Shown: one piece after another, positions 44,117 through 52,654 of the stretch
How the letters are laid out: the number at the start of each line of letters is the position of its first letter
Numbering within the stretch: position 1 is the first letter of the stretch
Program-made: the position numbers and the translations under genes
Assembly: GCA_937931785.1 (NCBI GenBank)
Contig: CALHAX010000069.1
Location: 1-53,836 of the forward strand
Origin: an uncultured Hyphomicrobiaceae bacterium
Lineage (GTDB): Bacteria > Pseudomonadota > Alphaproteobacteria > Rhizobiales > CALHAX01
Direction: 5' to 3'
DNA length: 53,836 bases
Notes under the pieces: model-generated
What the model saw: the letters and a program-made list of their open reading frames with translations, nothing else
Told to the model about the DNA's origin: nothing
Database searches by the model: none

Positions 44117-45529
44117 TCACTTTTCCAATCGCTTTCGCCAAGCCCGCGCCATTTTGCGCACGTTCTGTGGCGCTGTGCCACCATAGCTGGTTCGGCTGTT
44201 CACGGAGGCGTCGACGCTCAGAACGTCGAACACGTCGTCCGTTATGCGTTTGTCGATCGCAGTCATGGCCTCCAGTGGCAACTCATCGAGTCGGACGCCA
44301 CGTGCTTCCGCTGCAGCCACGACAGACCCCGTAATGTGGTGCGCCTCGCGGAATGGCACACCACCGGCGCGGACCAACCAGTCGGCAAGGTCTGTCGCTG
44401 TAGAATAGCCGCGGGCTGCGCTTTCACGCATTTTTTCCGGGTTCGGCGCCAGATCAGAGATCATGCCGGTCATGGCTGCGATGACGAGTGCGAGATTGTC
44501 GAGCGCGTCAAACGTGACTTCCTTGTCCTCCTGCATATCCTTGGAATAAGCGAGCGGGAGGCCCTTCATGACCATCAGCAAGCTCTGGAACGCGGCAGCA
44601 ATGCGTCCGATCTTGGCGCGAGACAGTTCAGCGGCATCCGGGTTGCGCTTTTGTGGCATAATGGACGAGCCGGTGGTGAAGGCATCACTGAGGGTGACAA
44701 AGTTGAATTCGGCGGAGGCCCAGATCACGATTTCTTCGGCGAGGCGGCTGGCATGCATCGCCGCGATGGACGCCGCAGCAAGGGTTTCGAGTGCGAAATC
44801 ACGGTCCGCAACGGCGTCCAGAGAGTTGGCGGTCGGGCGATCAAAACCGAGTTCTGAGGCCGTCGCCTTGCGATCGATCGGAAACGATGTGCCCGCAAGC
44901 GCCGCACAACCGAGCGGGCATTCGTTGAGGCGCTTGCGGGCGTCGGCAAACCGCCCCCGATCGCGCGCGATCATCTCCACATATGCGAGACAGTGATGGC
45001 CGAACGTGACCGGCTGCGCCGTCTGCAGATGCGTATAGCCCGGCATCACCGTCGCGGCGTGTTCTTCGGCCTTCGCAGCGAGCGCCTTCTGGAGCGCTGC
45101 AAGCCCGACATCGATCTGATCTATGGTGTCACGGATGTAGAGCCGGAAATCGGTCGCGACCTGATCATTGCGCGAGCGGGCGGTATGCAAACGCCCCGCT
45201 TCCGGGCCGATCAGTTCTGCGAGCCGCGCCTCGATGTTCATGTGTACGTCTTCGAGTGCCCGCGAAAACGTGAATGTGCCGGCCTCGATTTCTTCACCGA
45301 TTGCGTCTAGGCCCTTGATGATCGATTTTGCGTCCGCCTTGGTGAGAATACCGACGTCGCGTAACATAGCCGCATGGGCTTGTGAGCCACGAATATCCTG
45401 ACTGGCAAGGCGTTGATCAAAGCCAATGGAAGCGTTGATTTCCTCCATGATGGCGGCTGGGCCGGATGCGAACCGACCACCCCACATTTCGTTGGACGAC
45501 TTTTTGGATTTTTTGGCGGAAGCTGACAT
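44117..45529 (-). CDS. argH: Argininosuccinate lyase
   Basis: This 470-residue enzyme of the fumarase/aspartase superfamily cleaves argininosuccinate to arginine and fumarate. The start ([12 protein letters not shown]), [13 protein letters not shown], the signature [18 protein letters not shown] and [16 protein letters not shown] are diagnostic. The N-terminal 13 residues are Lys/Ser-rich. Its ATG (45527-45529) overlaps the tlpA ATG (45528-45530) in the palindrome CATG, so each promoter must lie within the other gene's coding region. Confidence 0.96.
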   Translation of the reverse strand: MSASAKKSKKSSNEMWGGRFASGPAAIMEEINASIGFDQRLASQDIRGSQAHAAMLRDVGILTKADAKSIIKGLDAIGEEIEAGTFTFSRALEDVHMNIEARLAELIGPEAGRLHTARSRNDQVATDFRLYIRDTIDQIDVGLAALQKALAAKAEEHAATVMPGYTHLQTAQPVTFGHHCLAYVEMIARDRGRFADARKRLNECPLGCAALAGTSFPIDRKATASELGFDRPTANSLDAVADRDFALETLAAASIAAMHASRLAEEIVIWASAEFNFVTLSDAFTTGSSIMPQKRNPDAAELSRAKIGRIAAAFQSLLMVMKGLPLAYSKDMQEDKEVTFDALDNLALVIAAMTGMISDLAPNPEKMRESAARGYSTATDLADWLVRAGGVPFREAHHITGSVVAAAEARGVRLDELPLEAMTAIDKRITDDVFDVLSVDASVNSRTSYGGTAPQNVRKMARAWRKRLEK

Positions 45530-46292
45530 GACAGACGATCAAAAGCCTCAAACTGACGGATCGGACGGGATGGATAGTGCGGACAATGCAAACCGGCGGC
45601 CATCTAGGGCGAAATACAGCGTGATCGCCGTGATCGCCGCCGCAGCCGGGTTTGTTGGCGTTTACATGGGTTTGCAGTCGACAGGCAACGAGAAGATGCC
45701 TTCCGCGACAGAAGCGGCCAAAACTGCCCCTGCAAAGACGACGACATCCACGACAAGCAGATCAAACGGTGCGACTGGTGTGTCCGCTACTCTGAAAAAG
45801 TACGCCAAGGGCCACATGGGTACGTTTGTCGTGAAGAAGACGCCAACAGCCGTCTCAGACAAGCTTAAATTCATGGATTATACGACGGGTGATGACTCTG
45901 GCGTTCCTGTCACGATTGCCAACTGGAAGGGCAAGGTGCTCCTGCTCAACCTGTGGGCCACATGGTGCGCTCCGTGCCGCAAGGAGATGCCCGACCTGCT
46001 CAAGCTGAAACAGGATTTTGGTGGTGCAGATTTCGATCTGGTGCCCGTCAGCATCGACCGGGGCGGGCCCACAAAGCCGCGCAAGTTCCTGAACCAGATC
46101 AACGCGCAGGACCTTGGGCTTTATCAGGGACCCAGCAGCGAAACGGCTGGGCCATTGAAAGCGTTCGGCATGCCGACGACTGTATTGTTTGACCGGCAGG
46201 GTCGCGAAATTGGGCGTCTTGTTGGCCCTGCTGACTGGGCGAGCGACGAAGCAAAGGCGTTAATCAAGGCGGCGATTGACGCGACGGGTTAA
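45528..46292 (+). CDS. tlpA: TlpA-family membrane-anchored thiol:disulfide oxidoreductase
   Basis: The 254-residue protein starts at ATG 45528 (MTDDQKPQ). One membrane anchor (about 31-49, [19 protein letters not shown]) and a Thr/Ser/Lys linker precede a periplasmic thioredoxin fold with active site [16 protein letters not shown] and cis-Pro in [10 protein letters not shown]. TlpA keeps cytochrome oxidase Cu centres and cytochrome c maturation partners reduced. The two PCu(A)C copper-chaperone genes next downstream fit a role in copper-site assembly. A start at 45426 would run deep into antisense argH and is unlikely. Confidence 0.93.
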   Translation: MTDDQKPQTDGSDGMDSADNANRRPSRAKYSVIAVIAAAAGFVGVYMGLQSTGNEKMPSATEAAKTAPAKTTTSTTSRSNGATGVSATLKKYAKGHMGTFVVKKTPTAVSDKLKFMDYTTGDDSGVPVTIANWKGKVLLLNLWATWCAPCRKEMPDLLKLKQDFGGADFDLVPVSIDRGGPTKPRKFLNQINAQDLGLYQGPSSETAGPLKAFGMPTTVLFDRQGREIGRLVGPADWASDEAKALIKAAIDATG

Positions 46293-46375
46293 GGCGCATT
46301 CGAGACCTGCAATGTGAACGACCTGCGACACCGTGCGGCTTGCGCACATCAGGCCGGTTGCCCACATCTTCAGAC

Positions 46376-46891
46376 ATGATTGAAAATGCAAAAAAGTTCC
46401 GCCTGATCATAGCAATTGCTGCACTGGCAGTGGGTGTGATGATCCTGTTTGGCGATCACAGCACGCATCTGCAGCCGCCAGCCATTACGGTTGGGGATCT
46501 CAGAATTCAGAACGCCTGGTCTCGGGCCACGCCGAAAACCGCCAAGGTCGGTGCAGGCTACGTGACGATTGAGAACACCGGCAGTTCTGCAGACCGTCTG
46601 CTCAAAGTCGAGAGCGCAATTGCCGGACACGCCGAAGTTCATGAAATGAAGATGACCGATGGCGTGATGAAGATGCGCCCACTCTCGACAGGGCTTGAAA
46701 TTCCGGCAGGGGGAAGCGTGACCCTGAAGCCGGGTGGCAACCACATCATGTTCATGAAGCTCGCCGGGCCGATCCAGAAAGATGCGCCTTTCAAGGCCAC
46801 GCTGACCTTCGAGAAGGCTGGTGCCGTCACGTTGACGTTCAATACGGTGAAGGTCGGCGGAACGCCTGATCACTCGGGTCACGGGCATTAG
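46376..46891 (+). CDS. Periplasmic copper chaperone PCu(A)C (first copy)
   Basis: The 171-residue protein has an N-terminal anchor or uncleaved signal (LIIAIAALAVGVMILFG). The PCu(A)C domain has NAWSRATPKTAKVGAGYVTI, then the Cu(I) ligands in HEMKMTDGVMKM and GGNHIMFM. These match the family pattern His-x10-Met...His-x-Met. It delivers copper to cytochrome c oxidase CuA sites. It ends in HSGHGH, a possible extra metal tail. It follows tlpA by 83 bases and may share its transcript. Confidence 0.93.
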   Translation: MIENAKKFRLIIAIAALAVGVMILFGDHSTHLQPPAITVGDLRIQNAWSRATPKTAKVGAGYVTIENTGSSADRLLKVESAIAGHAEVHEMKMTDGVMKMRPLSTGLEIPAGGSVTLKPGGNHIMFMKLAGPIQKDAPFKATLTFEKAGAVTLTFNTVKVGGTPDHSGHGH

Positions 46892-46964
46892 CACACACCC
46901 TCGTTTTGATGCGACAGCACATCATGTGGTATTATCTGACATCGTGATCGATGGAAGACATGCC

Positions 46965-47474
46965 ATGAACAACGCACATCTGAAAGTCTGCTTGCTGGGT
47001 GGTTTGTTGTCGGCATTGATGGCGCTCGCCTCACCGAGCGCCATCGCACACGACCGAACCCCGGCCGTCAATGTTGGCACCCTCAAGATCGAGAAAGTCT
47101 GGGCGCGTGCGACTCCTGCAAGCGCCAAAGCGGGTGTCGGTTATGTCATGATCACGAATCTGGGCCGGGAACCGGATCGTCTCGTGGGCGCGCGAACGCC
47201 TATTGCTGACGGTGCGCAGCTCCATGTCACCCGCGAGACTGATGGCAGTATCGAGATGCAACCTCTGGAAACTGGGATTGAAATCACCCCCGGCAGTCGC
47301 GCAGTTTTGCGCCCCGGTGCAGGTCACCCGTACATCATGTTCGTCGGTCTCAATGGCCCGATCAAAGCGGGCAAGCCGTTCAAGGTGACGCTGGAGTTCG
47401 AGAAGGCGGGACCGGTCGAGGTGAAATTCAGGACCGTTGCGATTGGCGCTTCACCTGCGCATGCGGGGCACTGA
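46965..47474 (+). CDS. Periplasmic copper chaperone PCu(A)C (second copy, altered site)
   Basis: The 169-residue protein has a cleavable signal peptide (LLGGLLSALMALASPSAIAHD). KVWARATPASAKAGVGYVMI parallels the first copy. The first half of the copper site is kept (His-x10-Met in HVTRETDGSIEM), but the second half reads GHPYIMF instead of NHIMFM, so His and Met are separated by three residues. Binding may be weaker or different. GGAAGA precedes the ATG at 46965. It lies 73 bases after the first copy and probably arose by duplication; the proteins differ widely outside the core. Confidence 0.92.
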   Translation: MNNAHLKVCLLGGLLSALMALASPSAIAHDRTPAVNVGTLKIEKVWARATPASAKAGVGYVMITNLGREPDRLVGARTPIADGAQLHVTRETDGSIEMQPLETGIEITPGSRAVLRPGAGHPYIMFVGLNGPIKAGKPFKVTLEFEKAGPVEVKFRTVAIGASPAHAGH

Positions 47475-47806
47475 GTTTGCAGGCTGGGACCGAGGCTGCG
47501 GCCGACTCCCCGGACGTGTCCTCTTAATGGGCAAGTACTGCCGCTTCGCGCTAAAAGCGGGCATACCCGTGCAACGCGAATGGCCCAACTCGGAAGTCAG
47601 GCGCGTCCTGAAGAGCGCCAAGGAACATAATGAACACTTCATCAGTTTGTGCGTTCAAAAAACTTAGGCCGCCTACTTCACCTAGCAAATTTAAAAAATT
47701 GCGGTCAGTGATTGTGTCTGGCAAGTTCGCTGCAGAACCGTAAGCGTAGTCGACCACCGCTGTCGTTTAATAATCTCTTCTCAGGCTTCAGTGTGCTTTT
47801 GGGTTT
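47475..47806. other. Gene-free junction before the small exported-protein cluster
   Basis: In these 332 bases GC content drops after about 47630. Two short frames (76 codons from 47437 on plus and 68 codons ending 47551 on minus) lack ribosome binding sites and protein-like patterns. I see no terminator with a clear T run. It may mark the left edge of an acquired segment. Confidence 0.5.
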
Positions 47807-48250
47807 TTATTTCACGCACGTCTTTGCGTCTTCGGGCGAGAATGCGGCAAGATCTGCGGCCGTGACGGTGACGGTGACAGGTCCCGTTGCTATCGTTGAA
47901 TTGTTTGAGTCAAGGGCGACCGTGAACGTGTCGCCAATGGCGAATCCCCCTTCCTTGACAAATTGCACAAAATAAACTCCGGAGTAATTGTTGCTTCCAG
48001 ATTTGTAGTCATACTCAACGACGAATTCATCTCCGTCTGGACGCTTCCACGTATCTACCTTGGCAGGTTTGTTGGTGCCAACACCACTAGCTTTGTATTG
48101 AAGAACGCATTGACCATCCCAGAAAAGGCTGTCTTCTGCCGTGTATGGGCGGGATCCAAATCGAGCATCTCCTGTGGCGGTAAACGCCTGCAACTCAACT
48201 GGAAGGGAAAGGCTCAAGGCCAAAAGCCAAATGGCGGTTCCTCGTTTCAA
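47807..48250 (-). CDS. Small exported protein, unknown function
   Basis: I choose the TTG at 48250, because GGAGGG lies seven bases upstream; the frame extends to another TTG at 48265. The 147-residue product begins with a signal peptide (KRGTAIWLLALSLSLPVELQAF). The mature part is beta-rich with many Asp, Gly, Thr and Val (DGDEFVVEYDYKSG, GVYFVQFV, TVTVTAADLAAF) and has two Cys, near residue 48 and close to the C-terminus. I do not recognise a family. It is the last of three adjacent minus-strand genes for small exported proteins. Confidence 0.65.
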   Translation of the reverse strand: MKRGTAIWLLALSLSLPVELQAFTATGDARFGSRPYTAEDSLFWDGQCVLQYKASGVGTNKPAKVDTWKRPDGDEFVVEYDYKSGSNNYSGVYFVQFVKEGGFAIGDTFTVALDSNNSTIATGPVTVTVTAADLAAFSPEDAKTCVK

Positions 48251-48274
48251 TACACAACCCTCCAAGTGTTCACG

Positions 48275-48661
48275 TCAGCCAGCATAATCAAACGACTTCA
48301 AAATGGGTGGGCCATCGGCAAGGCTCTCTCTGCTCCCATGAAACGTAAGAATGGCGGCACCTTCTTCGTCTTCGTTGCCGGGGCATAAGAAGGTCAGAGT
48401 GACAATATCCCCAGTATCGGGGTCACTGTGTTCGCTCTCTGTGATGACAAGCTTTTTTGTACAAGGATCCACGTAAGACAAAGCCATTGCGATAGCTGAA
48501 GCACTCGATGCGTGTTGCATATATGAGTACCAATTGATGTCAGCGTTTTCAGTGACCTTTGATTGCGCCAAAACACTGGATGTGGAGCCAGCAACAAGAA
48601 CAACGAACACGAGACTGGAGATCAATCTCACCTGCAAAAGACGCATGAATTCTGAGGGCAT
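48275..48661 (-). CDS. Small exported protein, unknown function
   Basis: ATG 48661 has GGAG nine bases upstream, giving 128 residues; ATG 48646 and 48706 are alternatives. The signal peptide (LISSLVFVVLVAGSTSSVLAQ) is convincing. The mature part has ADINWYSYMQHASSASAIAMALSYVDPC and a later LTFLCPG, two Cys likely to pair. The acidic tail has GNEDEEGAAILTFHG. No family is recognised. It is followed after 24 bases by the other exported-protein gene, so the two may be co-transcribed. Confidence 0.6.
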   Translation of the reverse strand: MPSEFMRLLQVRLISSLVFVVLVAGSTSSVLAQSKVTENADINWYSYMQHASSASAIAMALSYVDPCTKKLVITESEHSDPDTGDIVTLTFLCPGNEDEEGAAILTFHGSRESLADGPPILKSFDYAG

Positions 48662-48829
48662 TCCGACAACTCCGAAATTTTCACCAAAAACAGCGATCGA
48701 TACCACGCCCTACGTAGCGCAACAAACGCACGCTACGTCGTAACGAACCTAATGTTGTATCAAGTTCGGCTGTCCGCCAAATCGACCCGCTATCACGAAA
48801 TAGGGGTCGTCGTGCAATCGCAGGCCGCT

Positions 48830-49123
48830 CTAACAGCCCTTTGCGCGTTCAGCTTTTTTCACAAGATTGACTTCCTTTTTCTCAGCGCGTGTCAACTTGC
48901 CATAAGGCGGAAAACAGCTGTCCGGGTATTCGGCTTTGCCGCGTTTTGTTTTGAAGCAGTATCCTTTGTCGGCGTAAATGTTGTTCCGTATATGCCAAAG
49001 TGAATTGCATGCAAAATCTTCCTTAATATACCTGTTGGCTTGCACATCACTAGGTGTGCTCAAACTGGCTGAGAATACTATGGCAAACGCAGCCAACAAC
49101 TTTGGTGATTTTACGACAGGCAT
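48830..49123 (-). CDS. Exported YARHG-like small protein
   Basis: The 97-residue precursor has a signal peptide (KLLAAFAIVFSASLSTPSDVQA). The mature part ACNSLWHIRNNIYADKGYCF resembles the YARHG extracellular domain core (LRxxRNxIYARxGxxF), followed by a C-terminal Lys/Glu helix (LTRAEKKEVNLVKKAERAKGC). The four Cys probably form two disulfides. YARHG domains occur in peptidoglycan-associated and extracellular proteins of unknown role. It lies alone on the minus strand, about 170 bases upstream of the second small exported gene. Confidence 0.78.
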   Translation of the reverse strand: MPVVKSPKLLAAFAIVFSASLSTPSDVQANRYIKEDFACNSLWHIRNNIYADKGYCFKTKRGKAEYPDSCFPPYGKLTRAEKKEVNLVKKAERAKGC

Positions 49124-49356
49124 ATCTATGTTCTCTCTGATGACGAGTTGAAAGGGGCATCTATCGTCCCATGTTGGCTTAGCACAGTGGATGGTAACAA
49201 CCTAGGAGCAGTGTGTCGAACTCCTCAATTCGGTATGAAAACGCGGTTCTGGCCGACTTCCCGTAATGTCTGCTGCTGGCCCGTCGCGACGAAAAGCGTT
49301 GATGTATTGTCCGGGTTTGATCTCAGAGCCGACATCGTCTACGTTTTTCGTCTTCC

Positions 49357-50280
49357 TCACTCCTTCAGTGCCGCCAGCGCTTCAATATGCTCCGGTGACA
49401 GGCCGCAGCATCCGCCCAGCACCTGCACGCCTTGTTCCGTCCAACCCTTTGCAAACTCCACGAGTTCTGCAGGGGGAATAATATTGTCGAACTGCCAGTC
49501 CGGCATCTTGAAGTAGCCACTGTCCGGGTAGGCGGTCATTGGACCTTTGTATGTTGTGCGCAGAACATCGATAGCGTCGGCAACGAGATTGGACGGTGTG
49601 TGCATGATGCCCGCCGCGGGCACGTCGAACTGATCGAGGATCGCGGTGATTTCGGTGAACGGAATATCGCGGTTCTGCTCGAAGCTCAGGACAGCGCCAT
49701 CGTCGGCGCGACGACAGGCGAACCCAGCCCAGACCGGCAGTCCGGCAGAGAACGCCGCATTGAACAGAGGTTCGACATGAACCGGGCGGTAGACCATTTC
49801 CAGGACAATAAGGTCCGCCCCCTCTTCCTTGTGGATCGTCGCGAGTTCCGTGAGCGCCTCTTCCACTTCGTCGTTGGACGGCATCTTACTCTCGTCCGCA
49901 GCCGACGATCCGCCAACGACTGGCATCATGTGAGACATGGAACCGGCCACAGCCACGTCAGTGCGGCCGCTTGCTTCGCACGCCTTGATGGCCGTGCGAA
50001 TTGCAGCGCGATTTGTATCCTGCACCGTGTCGCCAAGACCGGCGGGCCCGAGCATCAGGCGCGACGAGGCATAGGTGTTGGCCGTAATGACATCCGCGCC
50101 GGACTTGATGTAGTCGACGTGGATTCCTTCGAGGACGTCGAGGTTGTCGAGCGTCGCCGCACCGCACCAGGCATCCGGGTTCATCTTGACGCCACGCCGT
50201 TCCAGCTCCGTGCCGGTGCCTCCGTCGAGGATGACAGTTTTTCCTGCGTCGAGACGGTCCTTGATGGGGGCGTAGGTCAT
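49357..50280 (-). CDS. bmtB: Homocysteine S-methyltransferase family protein (betaine-homocysteine methyltransferase-like)
   Basis: The 307-residue TIM-barrel enzyme has zinc-binding Cys in GFACRRAD and VLGGCCGLSPEHIEAL. ILDGGTGTELERRGVKMN and VITANTYASSRLML are typical of this family. It would transfer a methyl group from betaine, S-methylmethionine or a similar donor to homocysteine; the short length fits bacterial BmtB/MmuM-type proteins. The donor is undecided and the symbol tentative. It starts 16 bases after the fic stop on the same strand, so it may be transcribed from the fic promoter. Confidence 0.85.
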   Translation of the reverse strand: MTYAPIKDRLDAGKTVILDGGTGTELERRGVKMNPDAWCGAATLDNLDVLEGIHVDYIKSGADVITANTYASSRLMLGPAGLGDTVQDTNRAAIRTAIKACEASGRTDVAVAGSMSHMMPVVGGSSAADESKMPSNDEVEEALTELATIHKEEGADLIVLEMVYRPVHVEPLFNAAFSAGLPVWAGFACRRADDGAVLSFEQNRDIPFTEITAILDQFDVPAAGIMHTPSNLVADAIDVLRTTYKGPMTAYPDSGYFKMPDWQFDNIIPPAELVEFAKGWTEQGVQVLGGCCGLSPEHIEALAALKE

Positions 50281-50296
50281 GGGTCCAGCTTCCTGA

Positions 50297-51457
50297 TCAG
50301 TCGTTGTTTGAGAAAATATCGATGTAGGATGAATATCTGAACATCCTATAGCGTTGTTGCCCCGTAATTTCTTCCAAGATTCCCGCGTCGACCAGCCGTT
50401 GCGCGAGTTTGTTGGCCGCTTGGAAGGTTACGCCAAGAACCTTCGAAATGACGTCAACGTTTACGATCGGATGTTTAAACAACGTTTCGAGAACAGTCAG
50501 TCCGTTTCCTGCCGCCCGACCGAAGTCGTCAATGATCTTCTGGCGGTGGCTCTCTCTCATCGCCACTATAAGACGAACGGTCTCCGTCGCCTGATTGCTC
50601 ACTTCAGCAATCCCTCGCAAAAAAAACTTCAACCAGCCTTCCCAGTTGCCGTCATCCCTGACTGCCTGCAGGTGTTGATAATATTCAGTTCTGTGTTTTT
50701 TGAAATAGTGTGAAATGTATAGAACAGGTGTTTGCAAGATTTCTTCTTGGCATAGAAGAAACGTTATAAGCAATCTTCCCACTCGTCCGTTACCATCAAT
50801 GAATGGATGGATTGTCTCAAACTGGGAATGAATGAGGCCAATTTTCAAAAGTAAAGAAATTGGAGTGTCGTCGTGTATGAATTTCTCGAGATCGCTCACC
50901 AAAGCAGAAACGTATTCTGGCGCTGGAGGGATGAAAATTGCCTCGTTGAGCATGCACCCTCCCGGCCCGATCCAGTTTTGAGTTGTACGATATTCTCCTG
51001 GGTTACCGTGCTGCCCCCGAACCCCGGTTAGAAGTTTTTGATGAATTTCGCGAATGAGACGACCAGACAATGGGAGATTTTTTAACCGATCCAAACCATG
51101 GTTCATAGATGCGACATAGTTCATGACCTCGCTGACGTCGTCCGGTCGAGCGGGATCCAGTATTCGTGCCTCCATACTCAAAATATCGTTTAAGGACGAC
51201 TGCGTGCCTTCAATCTGGCTCGATAGAACGGCCTCTTTACGGACATACATGAACACGAACAGGTTCGGGTCAGGGAGAGTCTGAATTGACCCGTCTAGTC
51301 GACCGAGCGCGCGATCTGCTTTCGACAGAAGCGCCTGCATTTCATCATCAATTTGAAGTGGCGGAACTGGCGGTAGAGGATTTGGGAGAAATGCCGAGTA
51401 ACCGGCCGACTGCTTGACATAAACACCCGAGCGGCTGCCAGGAGCTTGACTGCTCAA
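50297..51457 (-). CDS. Fic family AMP-transferase (class II, N-terminal inhibitory helix) with C-terminal winged helix
   Basis: The preferred start is TTG 51457, six bases after a GGGGGG/AAGGG run (386 residues); TTG 51490 is an alternative. The Fic_N helix carries the inhibitory motif SSQIEGTQS. The core has HPFIDGNGRVGRLLI, a complete HxFx(D/E)GNGRxxR motif, so AMPylation is likely when inhibition is relieved. The C-terminus (about 300-386) looks like a winged helix (GLTVLETLFKHPIVNVDVISKVLGVTFQAANKLAQRLVDAGIL). This suggests DNA binding and autoregulation at the repeated motifs in its promoter. It is probably an insertion between hbd and bmtB. It has no adjacent antitoxin gene. Confidence 0.92.
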   Translation of the reverse strand: MSSQAPGSRSGVYVKQSAGYSAFLPNPLPPVPPLQIDDEMQALLSKADRALGRLDGSIQTLPDPNLFVFMYVRKEAVLSSQIEGTQSSLNDILSMEARILDPARPDDVSEVMNYVASMNHGLDRLKNLPLSGRLIREIHQKLLTGVRGQHGNPGEYRTTQNWIGPGGCMLNEAIFIPPAPEYVSALVSDLEKFIHDDTPISLLLKIGLIHSQFETIHPFIDGNGRVGRLLITFLLCQEEILQTPVLYISHYFKKHRTEYYQHLQAVRDDGNWEGWLKFFLRGIAEVSNQATETVRLIVAMRESHRQKIIDDFGRAAGNGLTVLETLFKHPIVNVDVISKVLGVTFQAANKLAQRLVDAGILEEITGQQRYRMFRYSSYIDIFSNND

Positions 51458-51513
51458 AATCGGCCCCCCTTCCCTTCCTCTTGCACTCAAGGAGCAGTTA
51501 GTGAGAAATTTTC

Positions 51514-51543
51514 ATTCTAAGTCAACGCAGCGTTTAGTTACAA
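51514..51543 (-). promoter_or_regulatory. Candidate fic promoter with operator in the spacer
   Basis: On the minus strand TTGTAA (51538-51543) and TAGAAT (51514-51519) are separated by 18 bases. The spacer contains most of the first AGCGTTTAGTTA motif (51529-51541). A transcript starting near 51507 would have a leader of about 50 bases before the preferred TTG start. A protein bound at the motif would block RNA polymerase. Confidence 0.5.
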
Positions 51544-51623
51544 CCAAACCCTTCCCTCTAACTAAACGCTGCGTTTAATTAGAGGGAAGGGTTTGGCGCT
51601 AGTACTATGTAGCGTTTAACTAC
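51529..51623. repeat. Four copies of an AGCGTTTARTTA-like operator motif
   Basis: Copies are AGCGTTTAGTTAC (51529-51541, +), an exact inverted copy of its first 12 bases (51559-51570, -), TGCGTTTAATTA (51570-51581, +) and AGCGTTTAACTAC (51611-51623, +). The last is flanked as TGTAG-N7-CTACA (51609-51625). All lie between the hbd stop and the fic start. The winged-helix end of the Fic protein is the obvious candidate binder. Confidence 0.7.
51544..51596. repeat. 53-bp near-perfect palindrome upstream of fic
   Basis: Arms 51544-51561 and 51579-51596 (CCAAACCCTTCCCTCTAA and its exact complement) pair over 18 bp. After one mismatch (51562/51578) seven more pairs continue to a single central base at 51570, giving 25 pairs. 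No T run follows on either strand, so it is not an intrinsic terminator. It contains two of the four operator-like motifs. Confidence 0.9.
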
Positions 51624-51635
51624 AGGAGACTCTAT

Positions 51636-52598
51636 CTAACGCGTCGGAACGGGCACGTCGCCGCGGTAGTCGTAAAAGCCGCGTTGGGTTTTGCGGCCGA
51701 GCCAACCGGCTTCGACATACTTCACGAGAAGCGGGCACGGGCGGTATTTGGTGTCGGCGAGGCCTTCGTACAGGACCTGCATGACGGAGAGGCACGTGTC
51801 GAGGCCGATGAAGTCTGCGAGTTCGAGCGGGCCCATCGGATGGTTGGCCCCAAGACGCAGAGCCTTGTCGATGGCTTCAACGTTTCCAACACCTTCATAA
51901 AGCGTGTACACAGCCTCGTTGATCATCGGCAGCAGAATGCGATTGACGATGAAGGCCGGAAAATCTTCGGAAACGGCCACTGTCTTGTTCAGCGTGCCGA
52001 CGAACGCCTGGGCGGCGGAGTAGGTTTTTTCGTCTGTTGCGATGCCGCGGATCAATTCCACAAGTTCCATCAGCGGCACAGGATTCATGAAGTGCATGCC
52101 GATGAAGTTTTCCGGTCGATCCGTGACGGACGCCAGACGCGTGATCGAAATGGACGACGTGTTCGACGCCAGCATCGCTCCGGGCCGCATATGGGGGCAG
52201 AGTTCCGTAAAGATCTGGCGCTTGAGCTGCTCGTCTTCCGTGGCGGCTTCCACCACCAGATCGTATTCGGCGAACGTTGCAAAGTTCTCAGCAAATGAGA
52301 TGCGCCCGAGCGCCCCCTCCATATCCGAGTCGGAGATCGTTCCACGCGCGACCTGCCGCCCCATGTTGCCTTTTATGGTCTCGATTGCGGTGTCAAAATG
52401 CACCCGCTCAAGATCGTTGATCGCCACATCGTAACCAGCGAGCGCAACGACATGCGCGATGCCGTTCCCCATCTGACCAGCGCCGATGATACCGACTTTC
52501 TTGACGGGAAGCGGGGCAATAGCCGGGTTGTCGTTTTGCGCCATGGTTTCCATGTTCACGGGGGCCGGAGAGGATGTTGCGGGCGGGTTCATGCCCAT
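51636..52598 (-). CDS. hbd: 3-hydroxybutyryl-CoA dehydrogenase
   Basis: This NAD(P)-dependent enzyme interconverts (S)-3-hydroxybutyryl-CoA and acetoacetyl-CoA. The Rossmann motif VGIIGAGQMGNGIAHVVALAG and acidic EAATEDEQLK are present. SNTSSISITRLA, the catalytic HFMNPVPLMELVE and ANHPMGPLELADFIGLD are diagnostic. ATG 52598 gives 320 residues, but the first 31 are Pro/Ala/Asn-rich; the family usually starts near VKKVGIIGAG, so ATG 52550 or 52544 are plausible. It follows etfB-etfA on the same strand with a 56-base gap, the usual alphaproteobacterial order. Confidence 0.93.
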   Translation of the reverse strand: MGMNPPATSSPAPVNMETMAQNDNPAIAPLPVKKVGIIGAGQMGNGIAHVVALAGYDVAINDLERVHFDTAIETIKGNMGRQVARGTISDSDMEGALGRISFAENFATFAEYDLVVEAATEDEQLKRQIFTELCPHMRPGAMLASNTSSISITRLASVTDRPENFIGMHFMNPVPLMELVELIRGIATDEKTYSAAQAFVGTLNKTVAVSEDFPAFIVNRILLPMINEAVYTLYEGVGNVEAIDKALRLGANHPMGPLELADFIGLDTCLSVMQVLYEGLADTKYRPCPLLVKYVEAGWLGRKTQRGFYDYRGDVPVPTR

Positions 52599-52654
52599 AA
52601 CGTTACACCAGCCTCGTTATTTGTCGAGGCTGATGTTGCAGTGCGTCATAACGT

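Noticed and set aside
42917-44857. A 646-codon open frame on the plus strand
   Set aside because: It runs antisense to lysA, the lipoprotein gene and the start of the argH coding region, all of which have clear family motifs. Its translation has no domain pattern. It is a shadow frame in GC-rich coding DNA.
47437-47757. Two short frames of 76 and 68 codons after the second copper chaperone
   Set aside because: One overlaps the chaperone gene end, the other starts with an unsupported GTG. Neither has protein-like composition.
50297-51457. fic as half of a toxin-antitoxin pair
   Set aside because: The protein carries its own N-terminal inhibitory motif (SSQIEG) and no small antitoxin gene flanks it, so it fits the self-inhibited class II type.
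51544-51596. Palindrome after hbd as an intrinsic terminator
   Set aside because: It has no T run on the minus-strand 3' side and encloses operator-like repeats, so a regulatory role is more likely.
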